DNA of 64,000 nucleotides from Mobiluncus sp963511525. Its GTDB lineage: Bacteria; Actinomycetota; Actinomycetes; Actinomycetales; Actinomycetaceae. The stretch lies in the NCBI RefSeq assembly GCF_963511525.1, contig NZ_CAUPIY010000004.1:124001-188000 (forward strand), in the 5' to 3' direction. Made by a program: the position numbers and the translations under genes. Shown piece by piece: positions 33,365 to 42,293 of this stretch (positions within the stretch are counted from its first letter, which is position 1; each line of letters begins with the position of its first letter). The notes under the pieces are model-generated. The model made no database searches. It saw nothing but the letters and a program-made list of their open reading frames with translations, and was not told the origin of the DNA.

Positions 33365-35203
33365 CTACTTGGCTGCCTTGAGGCGCTCACGCAAGCCTTC
33401 CAGCTCTGCCTTAAGTTGAGCCGGGAGCTTGTCACCGAACTGAGCGAAGTACTTTTCGGTATCTTCGGTCTCAACCAGCCAAGCCTCGGGGTTAATCTCA
33501 AACAGGGCATCCCAGGCGGCCTTGTCGATGTCCAAGCCCTCCAGGTTGAAGTCCTCGAACTTCGGGTACTCACCGGTCGGGCCGTCAATGGCGTCAACCT
33601 GGCCGGACACGCGCTTGACTACCCAGTCGAGCACGCGGGAGTTCTCGCCGTAGCCGGGCCACATGAACTTGCCGTCAGGCGTCTTGCGGAACCAGTTGAC
33701 GTGGTAGACACGCGGGAACTTGTCGCCCAGCTTCTCTTGCATCTCTAGCCAGTGACCCCAGTAGTCCGCCATGTTGTAGCCGCAGAACGGCAGCATCGCG
33801 AAGGGATCATGACGCAGCGAGCCAACCGCGCCTTCCGCGGCAGCGGTCTGTTCGGAGGACACGTTCGCACCAATGAACACGCCGTGAGCCGGGTTCTTTT
33901 GCTCGGTCACCAGCGGCACGTTCGAGGCACGGCGGCCGCCGAACAGCACGGCGTCAATCGGCACGCCCTCGGGAGCTTCCCAGTCGGGGCAGATAATCGG
34001 GCACTGCGCGGCCGGGGCGGTGAAACGGCTGTTCGGGTGAGCCGCCTTTTCGCCAGAATCCGGCGTCCAGTCCTTGCCGTGCCAGTCAATGAGGTGGCTC
34101 GGGGTCGGCCCGTCAATGCCTTCCCACCACACATCGCCGTCATCAGTCAAGGCGACGTTGGTGAAGATGGTGTTTTCCTTCATGGACTCCATGGCCATCG
34201 GGTTGGTGTCATAAGACGTGCCGGGAGCCACACCAAAGAAGCCCGCCTCCGGGTTGATGGCGCGCAAAGTGCCGTCCGGGCCGGGACGCATCCAGGCGAT
34301 GTCGTCTCCGATGGTTTCGACCTTGTAGCCCTTGATGGTGGGCTGCAACATGGCGAGGTTCGTCTTGCCGCAGGCCGACGGGAAAGCCGCCGTCACGTGG
34401 TAGCGCTTGCCGGTCTTTTCGTCCGTCAGACGCAAAATCAGCATGTGCTCGGCCATCCAGCCGTCGCGGCGCGCCATGGTGGAAGCGATACGCAGCGCGA
34501 AGCACTTCTTGCCCAGCAGGGCGTTGCCGCCGTAACCCGAACCGTAGGACCAAATCTCGTTGGTCTCGGGGAAGTGGGTGATGTACTTGGTTTCGTTGCA
34601 CGGCCAGTTCGTATCTTTCTGGCCCGGCTCGAGGGGAGCGCCCACGGAGTGAACCGCCGGCACCCACGGCTTGCCCGAGTTAATCAGGTCCATCGCCTTG
34701 GCACCCATGCGCGTCATGATGCGCATGTTCAACACCACGTAAGCGGAGTCGGTCAGCTCAATGCCCAGCTGGGAAATCGGGCCGCCCAGCGGACCCATCG
34801 AGAACGGCACCACGTACATGGTGCGACCCTTCATCGCGCCCTGGAACACGCCATTTTCCCCAATCAGGGTTTCCTTCATTTCCTTGGGGTCTGCCCAGTG
34901 GTTCGTGGGGCCAGCGTCCTCTTCCTTTTCACAGCAGATGAAGGTGCGGGATTCCACACGCGCCACATCAGACGGCAGCGAGCGCGCCAAGAACGAGTTC
35001 GGGCGCTTCTCAGGGTTCAAACGGGTAAAGATTCCGGCATCAACCAGCAGTTGCGACAAACGGTCCCATTCCTCTTGGGAACCGTCGCAGAACTCAATAG
35101 ATTCCGGAGTCGTCATTGCCGCGACCTTAGCAACCCACTTAACTACCTCTTCAGGAGCATTTGCGGGAGCTGCAGCGCGGACATCGGTTTCAGTAACAGC
35201 CAT
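33365..35203 (-). CDS. pckG: Phosphoenolpyruvate carboxykinase (GTP)
   Basis: 612 residues; converts oxaloacetate and GTP to PEP, or the reverse in anaplerosis. Motifs: FPSACGKTNLAMLQP (kinase P-loop with the reactive cysteine), GDDIAWMRPG (metal/PEP site), and PWVPAVHSVG. The length is typical of actinobacterial GTP-PEPCK. Start ATG 35203 has a GGAGG ribosome site 8 bases before it; the frame is open further upstream but gives an unconserved extension. The 252-base gap to purA shows nothing recognisable. Confidence 0.97.
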   Translation of the reverse strand: MAVTETDVRAAAPANAPEEVVKWVAKVAAMTTPESIEFCDGSQEEWDRLSQLLVDAGIFTRLNPEKRPNSFLARSLPSDVARVESRTFICCEKEEDAGPTNHWADPKEMKETLIGENGVFQGAMKGRTMYVVPFSMGPLGGPISQLGIELTDSAYVVLNMRIMTRMGAKAMDLINSGKPWVPAVHSVGAPLEPGQKDTNWPCNETKYITHFPETNEIWSYGSGYGGNALLGKKCFALRIASTMARRDGWMAEHMLILRLTDEKTGKRYHVTAAFPSACGKTNLAMLQPTIKGYKVETIGDDIAWMRPGPDGTLRAINPEAGFFGVAPGTSYDTNPMAMESMKENTIFTNVALTDDGDVWWEGIDGPTPSHLIDWHGKDWTPDSGEKAAHPNSRFTAPAAQCPIICPDWEAPEGVPIDAVLFGGRRASNVPLVTEQKNPAHGVFIGANVSSEQTAAAEGAVGSLRHDPFAMLPFCGYNMADYWGHWLEMQEKLGDKFPRVYHVNWFRKTPDGKFMWPGYGENSRVLDWVVKRVSGQVDAIDGPTGEYPKFEDFNLEGLDIDKAAWDALFEINPEAWLVETEDTEKYFAQFGDKLPAQLKAELEGLRERLKAAK

Positions 35204-35455
35204 AAAGGGCCTCCTACATAGAATGTTTCTCTTACACGGCAATTATCGCGCATTTTCGAACATTGTGCAGGGAGTTAAGTCCTACCCCGAGGTGAATTTT
35301 TGCAACTTTTCGACATTCGGAAAGTCAGTAAAGCTGTGAACTGCGGCACCGCGGGTTCCCCAAAGCGAACCGTCGCCCCCGAAAACGCCAGACCGAAAGT
35401 ACCGCTCACCAGCGCGCTTGTGCAGGCGAAAGCGGAAAAGGAAACCGAAACGAAC

Positions 35456-36742
35456 TTAGATGAGGGTGTAACGCACGATGGCGTCTTCACGCGAAGCCCC
35501 CGTACCGATGACGGAGATGCGGCAACCGACCTTTTCCTCCAGGTAAGCGACGTAGTTCTGGGCCGCCTTGGGGAGCTTCCGGAAGTCGGTAATGCCGCTG
35601 ATATCCTCGCCTTTCCAGCCGGGGACTTCTTCGTAAATCGGGCGGGACGCGGCGAAATCGACCGAATAGTCGGGCATCTGGTCGGTACGTCCGCGCGGGG
35701 TCTCGTAGCCCACGCAGACCGGGATTTTTTCAAACTCGGACATAACGTCCAGTTTCGTCATCACCAGGTCGGTCAGGCCGTTGACGCGCACGGCGTAACG
35801 CACTACCACCGCGTCAAACCAGCCGGTACGGCGCGGACGTCCCGTCGTCGCCCCGTATTCTGAACCGAGTTTCCGCAGCTGTTCACCAGTTGCATCGGTC
35901 AGTTCGGTCGGGAAGGGCCCTTCGCCCACGCGGGTCGTGTAGGCTTTCATAACCCCGACCACTCGGTCGATGCGGGTCGGGCCGATACCGGTACCGGTGC
36001 AGGCTCCTCCCGCGGTGCAGTTCGACGAAGTGACGTAGGGGTAGGTGCCGTGGTCGATGTCCAGCATGGTTGCCTGACCGCCCTCGAACAGCACCACCCG
36101 CTTTTCGTCCAGCGCGTTGTTCAGCACCAGGGAGGTATTCGCCACCATGGGGCGCAGCCGCTCCGAGTAGGACAGCAGTTCCTGGGTGACTTCGATGGGG
36201 TCGATAGGTTCGGCATGGGACCAGCCCTGGGAGAGACTCTTGACAAGGTCGGACATGACGGTGACTTTTTCGCCCAAAATTTCGGGGTCGAACAGGTCCT
36301 GAACTTGGATTCCGATCCGATACATTTTTTCGGCGTAGGTCGGGCCAATCCCGCGGCCGGTGGTGCCAATCTTGCGATGGCCACGGTACTGTTCAGAAGA
36401 ACGGTCTATGGCGATGGCGAAAGGCGTGATGACGTGGGCGCGGCTGGAGATGAGCAGTCGTTCGCAGGGCACGCCTCGTTTTTCCAAGTCGTCGATTTCC
36501 TGGAACAAAACTTTCGGGTCGATGACGGTGCCGTTGCCGATGACCGGGGTCACGCGCGGGGACAGGATGCCGGTAGGCAGCAGGTGCAGAGCAAACTTTT
36601 CACCATTGACCACCACGGTGTGACCAGCATTGTTGCCACCATTGTATTTGACCGCAAAATCCACGTCTTTGGCCAGCTGATCAGTTGCTTTTCCTTTACC
36701 TTCGTCGCCCCACTGGGCTCCCAAAACTACTATCGCAGGCAT
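35456..36742 (-). CDS. purA: Adenylosuccinate synthetase
   Basis: 428 residues; first committed step from IMP to AMP, using GTP and aspartate. The P-loop GAQWGDEGKGKATD at the N-terminus holds the catalytic Asp and nearby NNAGHTV the His. TTGRGIGPTYAEK, QATMLDIDHGTYPYVTSSN and the C-terminal GTGASREDAIV are hallmarks. ATG 36742 is used because it gives the canonical MPAIVVLGAQWGDEG start; the open frame further upstream is not conserved. Confidence 0.97.
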   Translation of the reverse strand: MPAIVVLGAQWGDEGKGKATDQLAKDVDFAVKYNGGNNAGHTVVVNGEKFALHLLPTGILSPRVTPVIGNGTVIDPKVLFQEIDDLEKRGVPCERLLISSRAHVITPFAIAIDRSSEQYRGHRKIGTTGRGIGPTYAEKMYRIGIQVQDLFDPEILGEKVTVMSDLVKSLSQGWSHAEPIDPIEVTQELLSYSERLRPMVANTSLVLNNALDEKRVVLFEGGQATMLDIDHGTYPYVTSSNCTAGGACTGTGIGPTRIDRVVGVMKAYTTRVGEGPFPTELTDATGEQLRKLGSEYGATTGRPRRTGWFDAVVVRYAVRVNGLTDLVMTKLDVMSEFEKIPVCVGYETPRGRTDQMPDYSVDFAASRPIYEEVPGWKGEDISGITDFRKLPKAAQNYVAYLEEKVGCRISVIGTGASREDAIVRYTLI

Positions 36743-36857
36743 TGTTCTTTTCGTCGTCCTTTGGAAATCGGGATTGCGCGGCACGCGCAGAGTCAGTCTA
36801 GCAAATCATCGGAGCCTTTGACCTCTCGGCTCATGGCTCAGAGATAACGGCGGGGAA

Positions 36858-37040
36858 TCAGGGACGCGAAGACGCCTCCAGTTCGGCCCATTCAGAGGGA
36901 GTCAGCCGGAACACGCCCTTTTCCTCCGCTAGGCGTTTGGACGCGAGCGCGGCAGCGATGGCTGAACGCATCAGCAACGATTGTGCCTCCGGAGGAAACG
37001 GGAGATCTTGCGGGTTTTCGTCATCACGCACGGGTATCAA
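36858..37040 (-). CDS. Small hypothetical protein upstream of purA
   Basis: 60 residues starting at TTG 37040 (a GTG at 37031 is an alternative). The central part (QSLLMRSAIAAALASKRLAEEKGVF) looks helical. The ribosome site is weak and no family is recognised. It is kept because it is the only open frame in the gap, has ordinary amino-acid composition and is co-oriented with purA. Confidence 0.4.
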   Translation of the reverse strand: MIPVRDDENPQDLPFPPEAQSLLMRSAIAAALASKRLAEEKGVFRLTPSEWAELEASSRP

Positions 37041-37187
37041 ACTAGCATTCAGGGGCGAATTTCTGCGGTATCAACACCCGAAACCGCCCAAAATCAACCA
37101 GATTTGTCCCCTTTGGCGTGCCTAAGTCTGCCTGGGGCAGCGCCGCCCAAGAGAGCGGCTCGTGAGGGACGATTTTAGCGCGGCGAC

Positions 37188-38600
37188 TCAGTAATCGAGC
37201 AGGCTCGTGACCAAATCCGCGATGGCGCTGCGTTCCGAACGAATCAGGGTCGTGTGGGCGAACAGGGACGAGCCTTTCAAATCCTCGATAACCGCGGCGA
37301 TACCGTCATAACGTCCGACCCGCAGGTTGTCGCGCTGTGAAACGTCGTGAGTCAGCACAATTTTGGCGTTCTGACCCATCCGCGACAGCACCGTCAGCAA
37401 CACGTTGCGCTCCAAGGACTGCGCTTCATCAACAATCACGAACGCATCATGCAAGGAACGGCCGCGAATGTGGGTCAGCGGCAGCACCTCCAGCAGGCCG
37501 CGCGCCACCACCTCGTCAACAACTTCGGGAGCCACAATCGAAGATAAAGTGTCGAACACGGCTTGCGCCCACGGATCCATTTTTTCTTCACCGCTGCCCG
37601 GCAAGTAGCCCAAGCTCTGCCCCCCGACCGCGTAAATGGGACGGAACACGACAATCTTGCGGTGCTCGTGACGTTCCACCACCGCGTCCAACCCGGCCGC
37701 CAAAGCCAGGGCAGACTTGCCGGTGCCGGCCCGCCCTCCCAGGGACACAATCCCAATTTCCGGGTTGACCAGGTGATCCATCGCGATACGTTGCTCGGCG
37801 GAACGCCCTTTCACGCCGAACAGTTCCCGATCCGTACGCACCAGATGTACCTGATTGTCGCCCCAGATGGTAGCCAGGGCGGAGCCTCGCGGGGAACTCA
37901 AAATAATTCCGGTATGGATGGGTTGGTCCTCCAGCGAGGGGATTTCGGGTTCTTCAAAGTCGACGCTGTTGTCTTCCTCGTTCACCAGGCTCGTTGGGTC
38001 GCTGCTATAAGTCGCGACATCGTTTTCTTCATCCCCCGGGTCGTTTGTCAGCACAATCGTGTCGAACTCCACCGCGCCGTCCTGATAGAGCCGAGACATG
38101 TCCTGTTCGCTCATCTCGCCGCGAATGACCCCGCGATAGGTGTCCGCACTCGACAGCGGGTTACGGTACACATCGGCGTCCAAGCCGATAGAGGAAGCTT
38201 TGACCCGCATCGGCAGGTCTTTGGACACGACCGTCACGTCCGCCCCGGTTTTCGCCAGGTTGGCGGCGACCGCCAGAATCTTCGTGTCATTGTCACCCAG
38301 GCGCATCCCGGAGGGGAGCACCGAGTCGTCGATAGAGTTCAGCTCCACCCGCACGGTCCCCCCTTGTGAACCGACCGGAACCGGCTGATCGAGCCGACCG
38401 TTGGCGATCCGCAAATCGTCGAGCAGGTGCAGCGCTTTACGGGCAAAATATCCCAACTCCGGATCGTGGCGCTTTTTCTCTAGCTCGGTGATGACCACCA
38501 CCGGCAAAACCACCTGGTGTTCGGCAAACTTCAGCAAGGCCTTCGGATCGGACAACAACACGGACGTATCAAGCACATAGGTGCGCGCGGGGGTAGCCAT
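37188..38600 (-). CDS. PIN domain-PhoH ATPase fusion protein
   Basis: 470 residues. The N-terminal PIN-type ribonuclease domain (RTYVLDTSVLLSDPKALLKF with the first catalytic Asp, VITELEKKRHDPELG, and DNDTKILAVAANL) is joined to a PhoH ATPase domain with Walker A GRAGTGKSALALAAG and Walker B DAFVIVDEAQSLERNVLL. Mycobacterial relatives (PhoH2) unwind and cleave RNA. An acidic linker (about 195-235) connects the two. Upstream neighbour is the isoprenyl transferase, as in mycobacteria. Confidence 0.93.
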   Translation of the reverse strand: MATPARTYVLDTSVLLSDPKALLKFAEHQVVLPVVVITELEKKRHDPELGYFARKALHLLDDLRIANGRLDQPVPVGSQGGTVRVELNSIDDSVLPSGMRLGDNDTKILAVAANLAKTGADVTVVSKDLPMRVKASSIGLDADVYRNPLSSADTYRGVIRGEMSEQDMSRLYQDGAVEFDTIVLTNDPGDEENDVATYSSDPTSLVNEEDNSVDFEEPEIPSLEDQPIHTGIILSSPRGSALATIWGDNQVHLVRTDRELFGVKGRSAEQRIAMDHLVNPEIGIVSLGGRAGTGKSALALAAGLDAVVERHEHRKIVVFRPIYAVGGQSLGYLPGSGEEKMDPWAQAVFDTLSSIVAPEVVDEVVARGLLEVLPLTHIRGRSLHDAFVIVDEAQSLERNVLLTVLSRMGQNAKIVLTHDVSQRDNLRVGRYDGIAAVIEDLKGSSLFAHTTLIRSERSAIADLVTSLLDY

Positions 38601-38698
38601 GTCTTGACCCTATCAATAGCACGGGGTTCGAGCGTGCTAAAGCGCCGCCTTTACAAGGTTCTTACATTTGCAATTTGTCGGGGCGGGAGCGGCGCGAC

Positions 38699-39475
38699 TC
38701 ACTTTCCCAAGCGGCGTTCCCGATTTCCGTAGTCGCGCAGGGCACGCAGGAAGTCGACCTTGCGGAAGCTCGGCCAATACGTTTCACAAAAATAGAACTC
38801 CGAATTCGCGCTTTGCCACAGCAAAAATCCGCTGAGACGCTGCTCCCCCGAAGTGCGAATCACCAGGTCAGGGTCCGGCTGACCCTTGGTGTACAGGTGC
38901 GCTTCAATGTCCTCCAAACGGATTTGGTCAGTCAAATCCGCCAGGGTTTCGCCTTTTTGAGCTGCTTCGTTGAGGTATTCCCGCACGGCGTTGACGATTT
39001 CCTGACGTCCCCCATAGGCGACCGCGATATTCACCACCAGCGCGTTTTCCGGCCCGGTTCCATCCGCCGCGTGCAGGATTGCGGCCAGGCCCGGGTCCAG
39101 CAGGGACGTGTCGCCCAACACCCGCAAATGGTAGCGGCCCGAGGCTTGCAAACCTCGCACGGTATGGCCGATGACGTCTTGCAGGGGCTTGAGCTCCGCG
39201 GCTTTCCGACCCAGGTTGTCAATCGAAAGCATCCACAAGGTAACGACTTTGACGGGCCATTCCTCACACCACTGCAAAACTTCGGTAATTTTCAGGGCTC
39301 CGCGCTGGTGACCGCGGGTCGCCGGAGCGCCTTCCGCCTTTGCCCAGCGCCGGTTTCCGTCCAGGATAATGCCGATATGCTGAGGCACCCCAGCCGGGTT
39401 AATTTCACGAGCCAAACGTCTGGCGTAAATTCGGTAGAGGATTCCAGGCTTTGACTTTTTTACGGAGCTGCTCAC
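38699..39475 (-). CDS. uppS: Isoprenyl transferase (cis-prenyltransferase, UppS family)
   Basis: 258 residues; condenses isopentenyl diphosphate units in cis for polyprenyl carrier lipids. Motifs: HIGIILDGNRRWAKAEG with the catalytic Asp; LWMLSIDNLGR; LVVNIAVAYGGRQEI; PDLVIRTSGEQRLSGFLLWQSANSEFYF with the C-terminal substrate-binding RTSGE. The start is GTG 39475. The N-terminal LYRIYARRLAREI resembles the short-chain Z-FPP synthase branch of mycobacteria, so product length is uncertain. ispD and ispH in this window supply the precursor pathway. Confidence 0.92.
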   Translation of the reverse strand: MSSSVKKSKPGILYRIYARRLAREINPAGVPQHIGIILDGNRRWAKAEGAPATRGHQRGALKITEVLQWCEEWPVKVVTLWMLSIDNLGRKAAELKPLQDVIGHTVRGLQASGRYHLRVLGDTSLLDPGLAAILHAADGTGPENALVVNIAVAYGGRQEIVNAVREYLNEAAQKGETLADLTDQIRLEDIEAHLYTKGQPDPDLVIRTSGEQRLSGFLLWQSANSEFYFCETYWPSFRKVDFLRALRDYGNRERRLGK

Positions 39476-39556
39476 ATAATCAGTTTAAAACATTAAAACA
39501 CTTAACTTGCCTGTCTTGACTGGTGCGGGTGGGGCAAGCCGAGCGGGGGGAATGTT

Positions 39557-40276
39557 ATGGGTGTGAAATCTGGCAGGACGCTGATGCCGCGTCTGGTTAA
39601 TCCTCGCACCGGGCGTCCCTACACTTTTCAACGGTGGGATTGGAAAGCGATGCGCCGCAAACCCGCCCTGCGGGGGTGGATTCACACGGTCGCCACGCCG
39701 CTGTCGATGGCGGCTTCTATCGTGTTGCTGGTGTTGGCGCCGAGTTCCCTGAAGTTTGCCTGTGTTGTCTATATGCTGTCTTCCCTGGTGCTGTTTGCGA
39801 TGAGCGCGGTGTATCACATGGGTTCGTGGCCGCAATCGGTGGACGCGATTTTGCGCCGTTTCGATCACGCCAATATTTTCTTGCTCATTGCCGGCACCTA
39901 CACGCCGGTTTCGTTCGGTCTGCTGGGAGGGCGCGATAGAACGATTTTGCTTTCAGTAGTCTGGGTGGGGGCGATTTTGGGGATTGCTACCTCGTTGATT
40001 TGGCCACACGCCCCCCGCTGGATAACCACGATTCTTTACGTGGTTTTAGGCTGGGTTGCCTTGATGTATTTCCCCGAGCTCTACGCGGCTTCCCTCCCTG
40101 CTTTCTGGATGCTGGTGGCAGGCGGTTTAGCCTACACGGTCGGGGCGGTCATCTATGCCACGAAGTGGCCGAATCCTGATCCTACGATTTTCGGTTTTCA
40201 CGAGTTTTTCCACGCTTGGACTGTCGCGGCCTGGGCGTGTCACTGCGTTGCGGCTTATTTCGCTATTCTCGGTTAG
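39557..40276 (+). CDS. trhA: Hemolysin III/TrhA family membrane protein
   Basis: 239 residues with seven membrane segments. The conserved metal-binding motifs of the family are visible: SAVYHMGSW (His), RRFDHANIFLLIAGTYTPV (Asp/His), and FHEFFHAWTVAAWACHC at the C-terminus. TrhA relatives affect membrane energetics and lipid homeostasis. The start is taken at ATG 39557 (GGGGGG site); 39584 is an alternative. Confidence 0.92.
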   Translation: MGVKSGRTLMPRLVNPRTGRPYTFQRWDWKAMRRKPALRGWIHTVATPLSMAASIVLLVLAPSSLKFACVVYMLSSLVLFAMSAVYHMGSWPQSVDAILRRFDHANIFLLIAGTYTPVSFGLLGGRDRTILLSVVWVGAILGIATSLIWPHAPRWITTILYVVLGWVALMYFPELYAASLPAFWMLVAGGLAYTVGAVIYATKWPNPDPTIFGFHEFFHAWTVAAWACHCVAAYFAILG

Positions 40277-40472
40277 GGCTCACAAGGCCGGTGGTTCGGG
40301 TTTCCTCGCGGCAGCGGACTTTTGCCGGGCTGTTTCCATTTTTCTAGCGTTTTACTTGATTTTAATATCTGGTAAAGTATTGAACGCTTGCGTTGCGGCT
40401 GATTTTTTGAAACAAGCTTGCTTTCTGTGCCTGACGCAGGCGCTAATCTTTTAATCTTTCAAGGAGACGATT

Positions 40473-40958
40473 ATGGCTGAAGAAGCGAAAAAAAACTGGA
40501 TGACCCAGGCGTCTTTTGACCGTCTACAAGCGGAGCTCGACGAACGCACGGGCCCAATCCGCTCGGAAATCACCAAGAAGATTGACGCGGCCCGTCGCGA
40601 AGGCGACCTGAAAGAAAACGGCGGCTATCACGCGGCTCGTGACGAACAGTCCCAAAACGAAACCCGCATCTTGGAGTTGCAAGAAATCCTGAAGTACGCC
40701 GAGGTTGGCGAGGCGGCCGCCGATGGCACGATCGGACCGGGCAGCGTGGTAGAGGCGAAGGTCGGACCGAAAAAGATGACTTTCCTGTTGGGTTCGCGTG
40801 ACGCCGCCAAAGGAATGGACATTCAAGTGTTTTCCCCAGACGCTCCCCTTGGGGTAGCGCTGGCTGGTCACCGGACTGGCGACACCGTGGAATACGTAGC
40901 GCCGACCGGCAAGAAGATCAAGGTTCAGGTGCTGGACGCTCACCCCTACCAAGGCTGA
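40473..40958 (+). CDS. greA: Transcription elongation factor GreA
   Basis: 161 residues; stimulates transcript cleavage by stalled RNA polymerase. The N-terminal coiled coil (ASFDRLQAELDERTGPIRSEITKKIDAAR) carries the tip acidic pair (EGDLKENGGYHAARDEQ), and the FKBP-like C-terminal domain ends KKIKVQVLDAHP. AAGGAG precedes the ATG. Its 3' end overlaps the convergent acyltransferase gene by 41 bases. Confidence 0.97.
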   Translation: MAEEAKKNWMTQASFDRLQAELDERTGPIRSEITKKIDAARREGDLKENGGYHAARDEQSQNETRILELQEILKYAEVGEAAADGTIGPGSVVEAKVGPKKMTFLLGSRDAAKGMDIQVFSPDAPLGVALAGHRTGDTVEYVAPTGKKIKVQVLDAHPYQG

Positions 40959-42036
40959 GCTTTCCCTCACGTTTGGTGCAATATTCCGCCCAGGTTTTCG
41001 ACCAGGCGCTGAGCTGGGAATCAATCGGAGCGGTGAGGCGCGCCATCAGCCACGCCAAGCCAACCGTCGCCGCGAAGCACGTTAGGGCGTAAACGTAGGG
41101 AGCGGCATCGGCCATGCCGAGTTCCCGCAGCGCCAGCATCGGCAGACGCTGCAGCACATAAACCCAGAACAGGTGTTTGCCAAACCAGTGCAGCACGGGA
41201 TTATTCAGATGTAAGAACAACGTGATTTGCACGATTATCAGGCAAAACAGCATGGCTTCGAGTTCGAACACCAGGAAGCTCCGGTGGTCGAGCTTGGTGG
41301 TGAGGACAAAAAGCGCCACCGTGACGAGTAGCGCGGAGATGTAGCCCACGGTGCGACGGTAGACGCGCTCGAAGTGGTCGCGGGCCAGGCAGTAGCACAT
41401 GCCCAGCAGATAGCAACACAACGTGTTGTAGGTGTAGGTGGCGCTACCTTTGAAGTGCCACATGAACACGGTGAAGCCTCCCACCAGTACACAGTTCAGG
41501 ATGAAAGCCAACCACGGGCGGCTGCCTAGGATTACGAACGCCAGCCAAGTCAGGGCATAGAGCACCAGAATCGCGAAAATGTACCAGCTGGAAGAGCCGA
41601 TAGATTTCCAGCCGAGGAACGCCCAGACGGTCTGAGCCGGGGTGAACGGGCGCGAAAGCGACAGGTTCATGATGATGAACAAGACCTGGGCGATAGCGAA
41701 GTTCACCCAGGTCACGCCCACGCGCTTGAGCGGCATAGTGTGAACATAGCCGGGCTTGTGCGCTAGGGAATATGCCACTCCGTAACCGGAATAGAACAGG
41801 AACAAAGCCACCATCAGCTGACCGAGCCCCGTGGCAACGTGATGCATCACTCCATCCCACGCCGGGTTATAGTGCATGTAGGAACGGATGTGGGCATAAA
41901 AAACAATCAGGATAAAGACACCGTTGATGCGGGTCGTGTGGTCGTGATCGAGGTAACCCTCGAAATTGTCACCGCGCCGATGAATCCTGGCACCCCACAA
42001 CACCAGAATGACAATAAACAGCAGAAACAGGTTCAT
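40918..42036 (-). CDS. Acyltransferase-3 family membrane protein
   Basis: 372 residues with about 10 membrane segments. NGVFILIVFYAHIRSYMHY near the start holds the conserved His, and FLFYSGYGVAYS is typical of acyltransferase-3 proteins that O-acetylate surface sugars. ATG 42036 overlaps the xseB stop by 4 bases. The last 14 codons read through the greA 3' end on the opposite strand. Acceptor unknown. Confidence 0.82.
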   Translation of the reverse strand: MNLFLLFIVILVLWGARIHRRGDNFEGYLDHDHTTRINGVFILIVFYAHIRSYMHYNPAWDGVMHHVATGLGQLMVALFLFYSGYGVAYSLAHKPGYVHTMPLKRVGVTWVNFAIAQVLFIIMNLSLSRPFTPAQTVWAFLGWKSIGSSSWYIFAILVLYALTWLAFVILGSRPWLAFILNCVLVGGFTVFMWHFKGSATYTYNTLCCYLLGMCYCLARDHFERVYRRTVGYISALLVTVALFVLTTKLDHRSFLVFELEAMLFCLIIVQITLFLHLNNPVLHWFGKHLFWVYVLQRLPMLALRELGMADAAPYVYALTCFAATVGLAWLMARLTAPIDSQLSAWSKTWAEYCTKREGKLSLGRGERPAPEP

Positions 42037-42287
42037 TGGGCTTGGCGTTCGGCGAGCCGCTCCTGAGCGGAGTCGAGGATAGCCTGGCAGCGTGAGGCCA
42101 AGGCTTCTCCGCGATCCCACAGTTTCAGGGTGTCCTCCAAGGGAGCTTCAGCGTTTTCCAGGGCCTGCACGGTTTCGATGAGTTCGGCGCGAGCCGCCTC
42201 GTAGCTCATCTCGGTGACATCCTGGTTGCCTGTCGCGCCTGTTCCCGCCGCGTCAGTCGGGGTTTGCTGAGGATTTTTTTCGCTCAT
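42033..42287 (-). CDS. xseB: Exodeoxyribonuclease VII small subunit
   Basis: 84 residues; the coiled-coil small subunit with signature MSYEAARAELIETVQALENAEAPLEDTLKLWDRGEALASRC. A hydrophilic N-terminal extension of about 25 residues precedes the core. It lies 6 bases after xseA, so the two are co-translated. Confidence 0.94.
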   Translation of the reverse strand: MSEKNPQQTPTDAAGTGATGNQDVTEMSYEAARAELIETVQALENAEAPLEDTLKLWDRGEALASRCQAILDSAQERLAERQAQ

Positions 42288-42293
42288 GATTCT

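Noticed and set aside
33752..35221. A 489-codon open frame antisense to pckG
   Set aside because: Arg/His/Val-rich composition typical of an antisense shadow of a GC-rich gene; no signature or ribosome site, and pckG itself is unambiguous.
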